Source: JANYJJ01 sp038241115
GTDB taxonomy: Bacteria; Pseudomonadota; Gammaproteobacteria; Burkholderiales; Burkholderiaceae_C
Assembly (NCBI GenBank): GCA_038241115.1
Contig: JBBRGA010000020.1
Location: 1-31,550 of the forward strand
DNA length: 31,550 nt
Direction: 5' to 3'
Shown here: positions 31,466 through 31,550 of the stretch, piece after piece
Layout of the letters: each line of letters starts with the position of its first letter
How positions within the stretch are numbered: the first letter of the stretch is position 1
The notes under the pieces: generated by a model
What the model saw: only the letters and a program-made list of their open reading frames with translations
Told to the model about the DNA's origin: nothing
Databases searched by the model: none
Program-made: the position numbers and the translations under genes

Positions 31466-31550
31466 ATGGAGTTGAGGTTGGAAGGCATAGAGCAACGGTT
31501 TGGTGCCAGCGTGCATTTGTACCCGCTCGATCTGAATTTGGTGCCGCAAG
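31466..31550 (+). CDS. ABC transporter ATP-binding protein, N-terminal fragment (probable glycerol transporter GlpS)
   Basis: The last 85 bases encode 28 residues starting MELRLEGIEQRFGASVHLYP, cut by the window end before any Walker motif. The pattern is the first strands of an ABC ATPase nucleotide-binding domain, close to GlpS/UgpC-type proteins. CGGAG at 31456-31460 gives a ribosome binding site five bases before the ATG. Divergence from glpR-glpK fits the glpSTPQV glycerol ABC transporter arrangement, so a role in glycerol import is inferred from context. The fragment is too short to be sure. Confidence 0.6.
   Translation, partial: MELRLEGIEQRFGASVHLYPLDLNLVPQ

Noticed and set aside
31242..31475. 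Small plus-strand frame with a repeating SLG(I/T/F) peptide
   Set aside because: Starts with TTG, no ribosome binding site, its repeats come from the 12-base array, and it runs into the ABC ATPase start.

Overview
The window looks like a chromosomal stretch of a betaproteobacterium of the order Burkholderiales, most like the Comamonadaceae. The evidence is the moderately high GC content, the gene order pyrG-kdsA-DUF1330-eno-ftsB, the Liv transporter with a fused permease/ATPase, the H-NS-like protein and the glpR/glpK/ABC glycerol locus. No phage, plasmid, transposase, rRNA, tRNA or CRISPR array was seen. This is mostly housekeeping and central metabolism.

Layout. (1) 1-3494: tail of a branched-chain amino-acid ABC transporter operon (livH cut by the window edge, a livM-livG fusion, livF). 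(2) 3596-5698: argA, the Fe(II)-trafficking protein YggX and a small H-NS-like nucleoid protein. (3) 5937-8661: dnaG, away from its usual rpsU and rpoD neighbours, then a secreted NlpC/P60 peptidase with a good sigma-70-like promoter that would give a leaderless message. (4) 8822-13274: molybdenum cofactor genes moaA, mobA and moeA, a small unknown acidic protein and an alpha/beta hydrolase. (5) 13287-18024: pyrG, kdsA, DUF1330, eno and ftsB. (6) 18064-19331: pnuC overlapping a NadR-like kinase, a likely pyridine-nucleoside salvage pair. (7) 19561-24485: an unknown protein and an Lrp/AsnC regulator on the minus strand, divergent from a 1200-residue fused indolepyruvate ferredoxin oxidoreductase. 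(8) 24586-26382: cytochrome b561 plus two YceI-like periplasmic proteins. (9) 26486-28696: glgX. (10) 28751-31550: glycerol locus, with glpR-glpK on the minus strand and, divergently, the start of an ABC transporter ATPase cut by the window edge.

The features most worth checking are these. The otherwise intact pyrG has AAG where its start codon should be, and Ser replaces the conserved Tyr in its DPY motif. A perfect 20-bp palindrome lies immediately upstream of the pyrG -10 box. Five 13-bp tandem units lie between nlpC and moaA. In-frame short repeats expand MoaA and GlgX, and a 12-bp tandem array lies ahead of the glycerol transporter. Two REP-like inverted repeats share one sequence family. 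Repeated TTTGTTTCGGTT-type motifs in the glp intergenic region are candidate GlpR sites. I did not find a convincing novel defence or mobile system.
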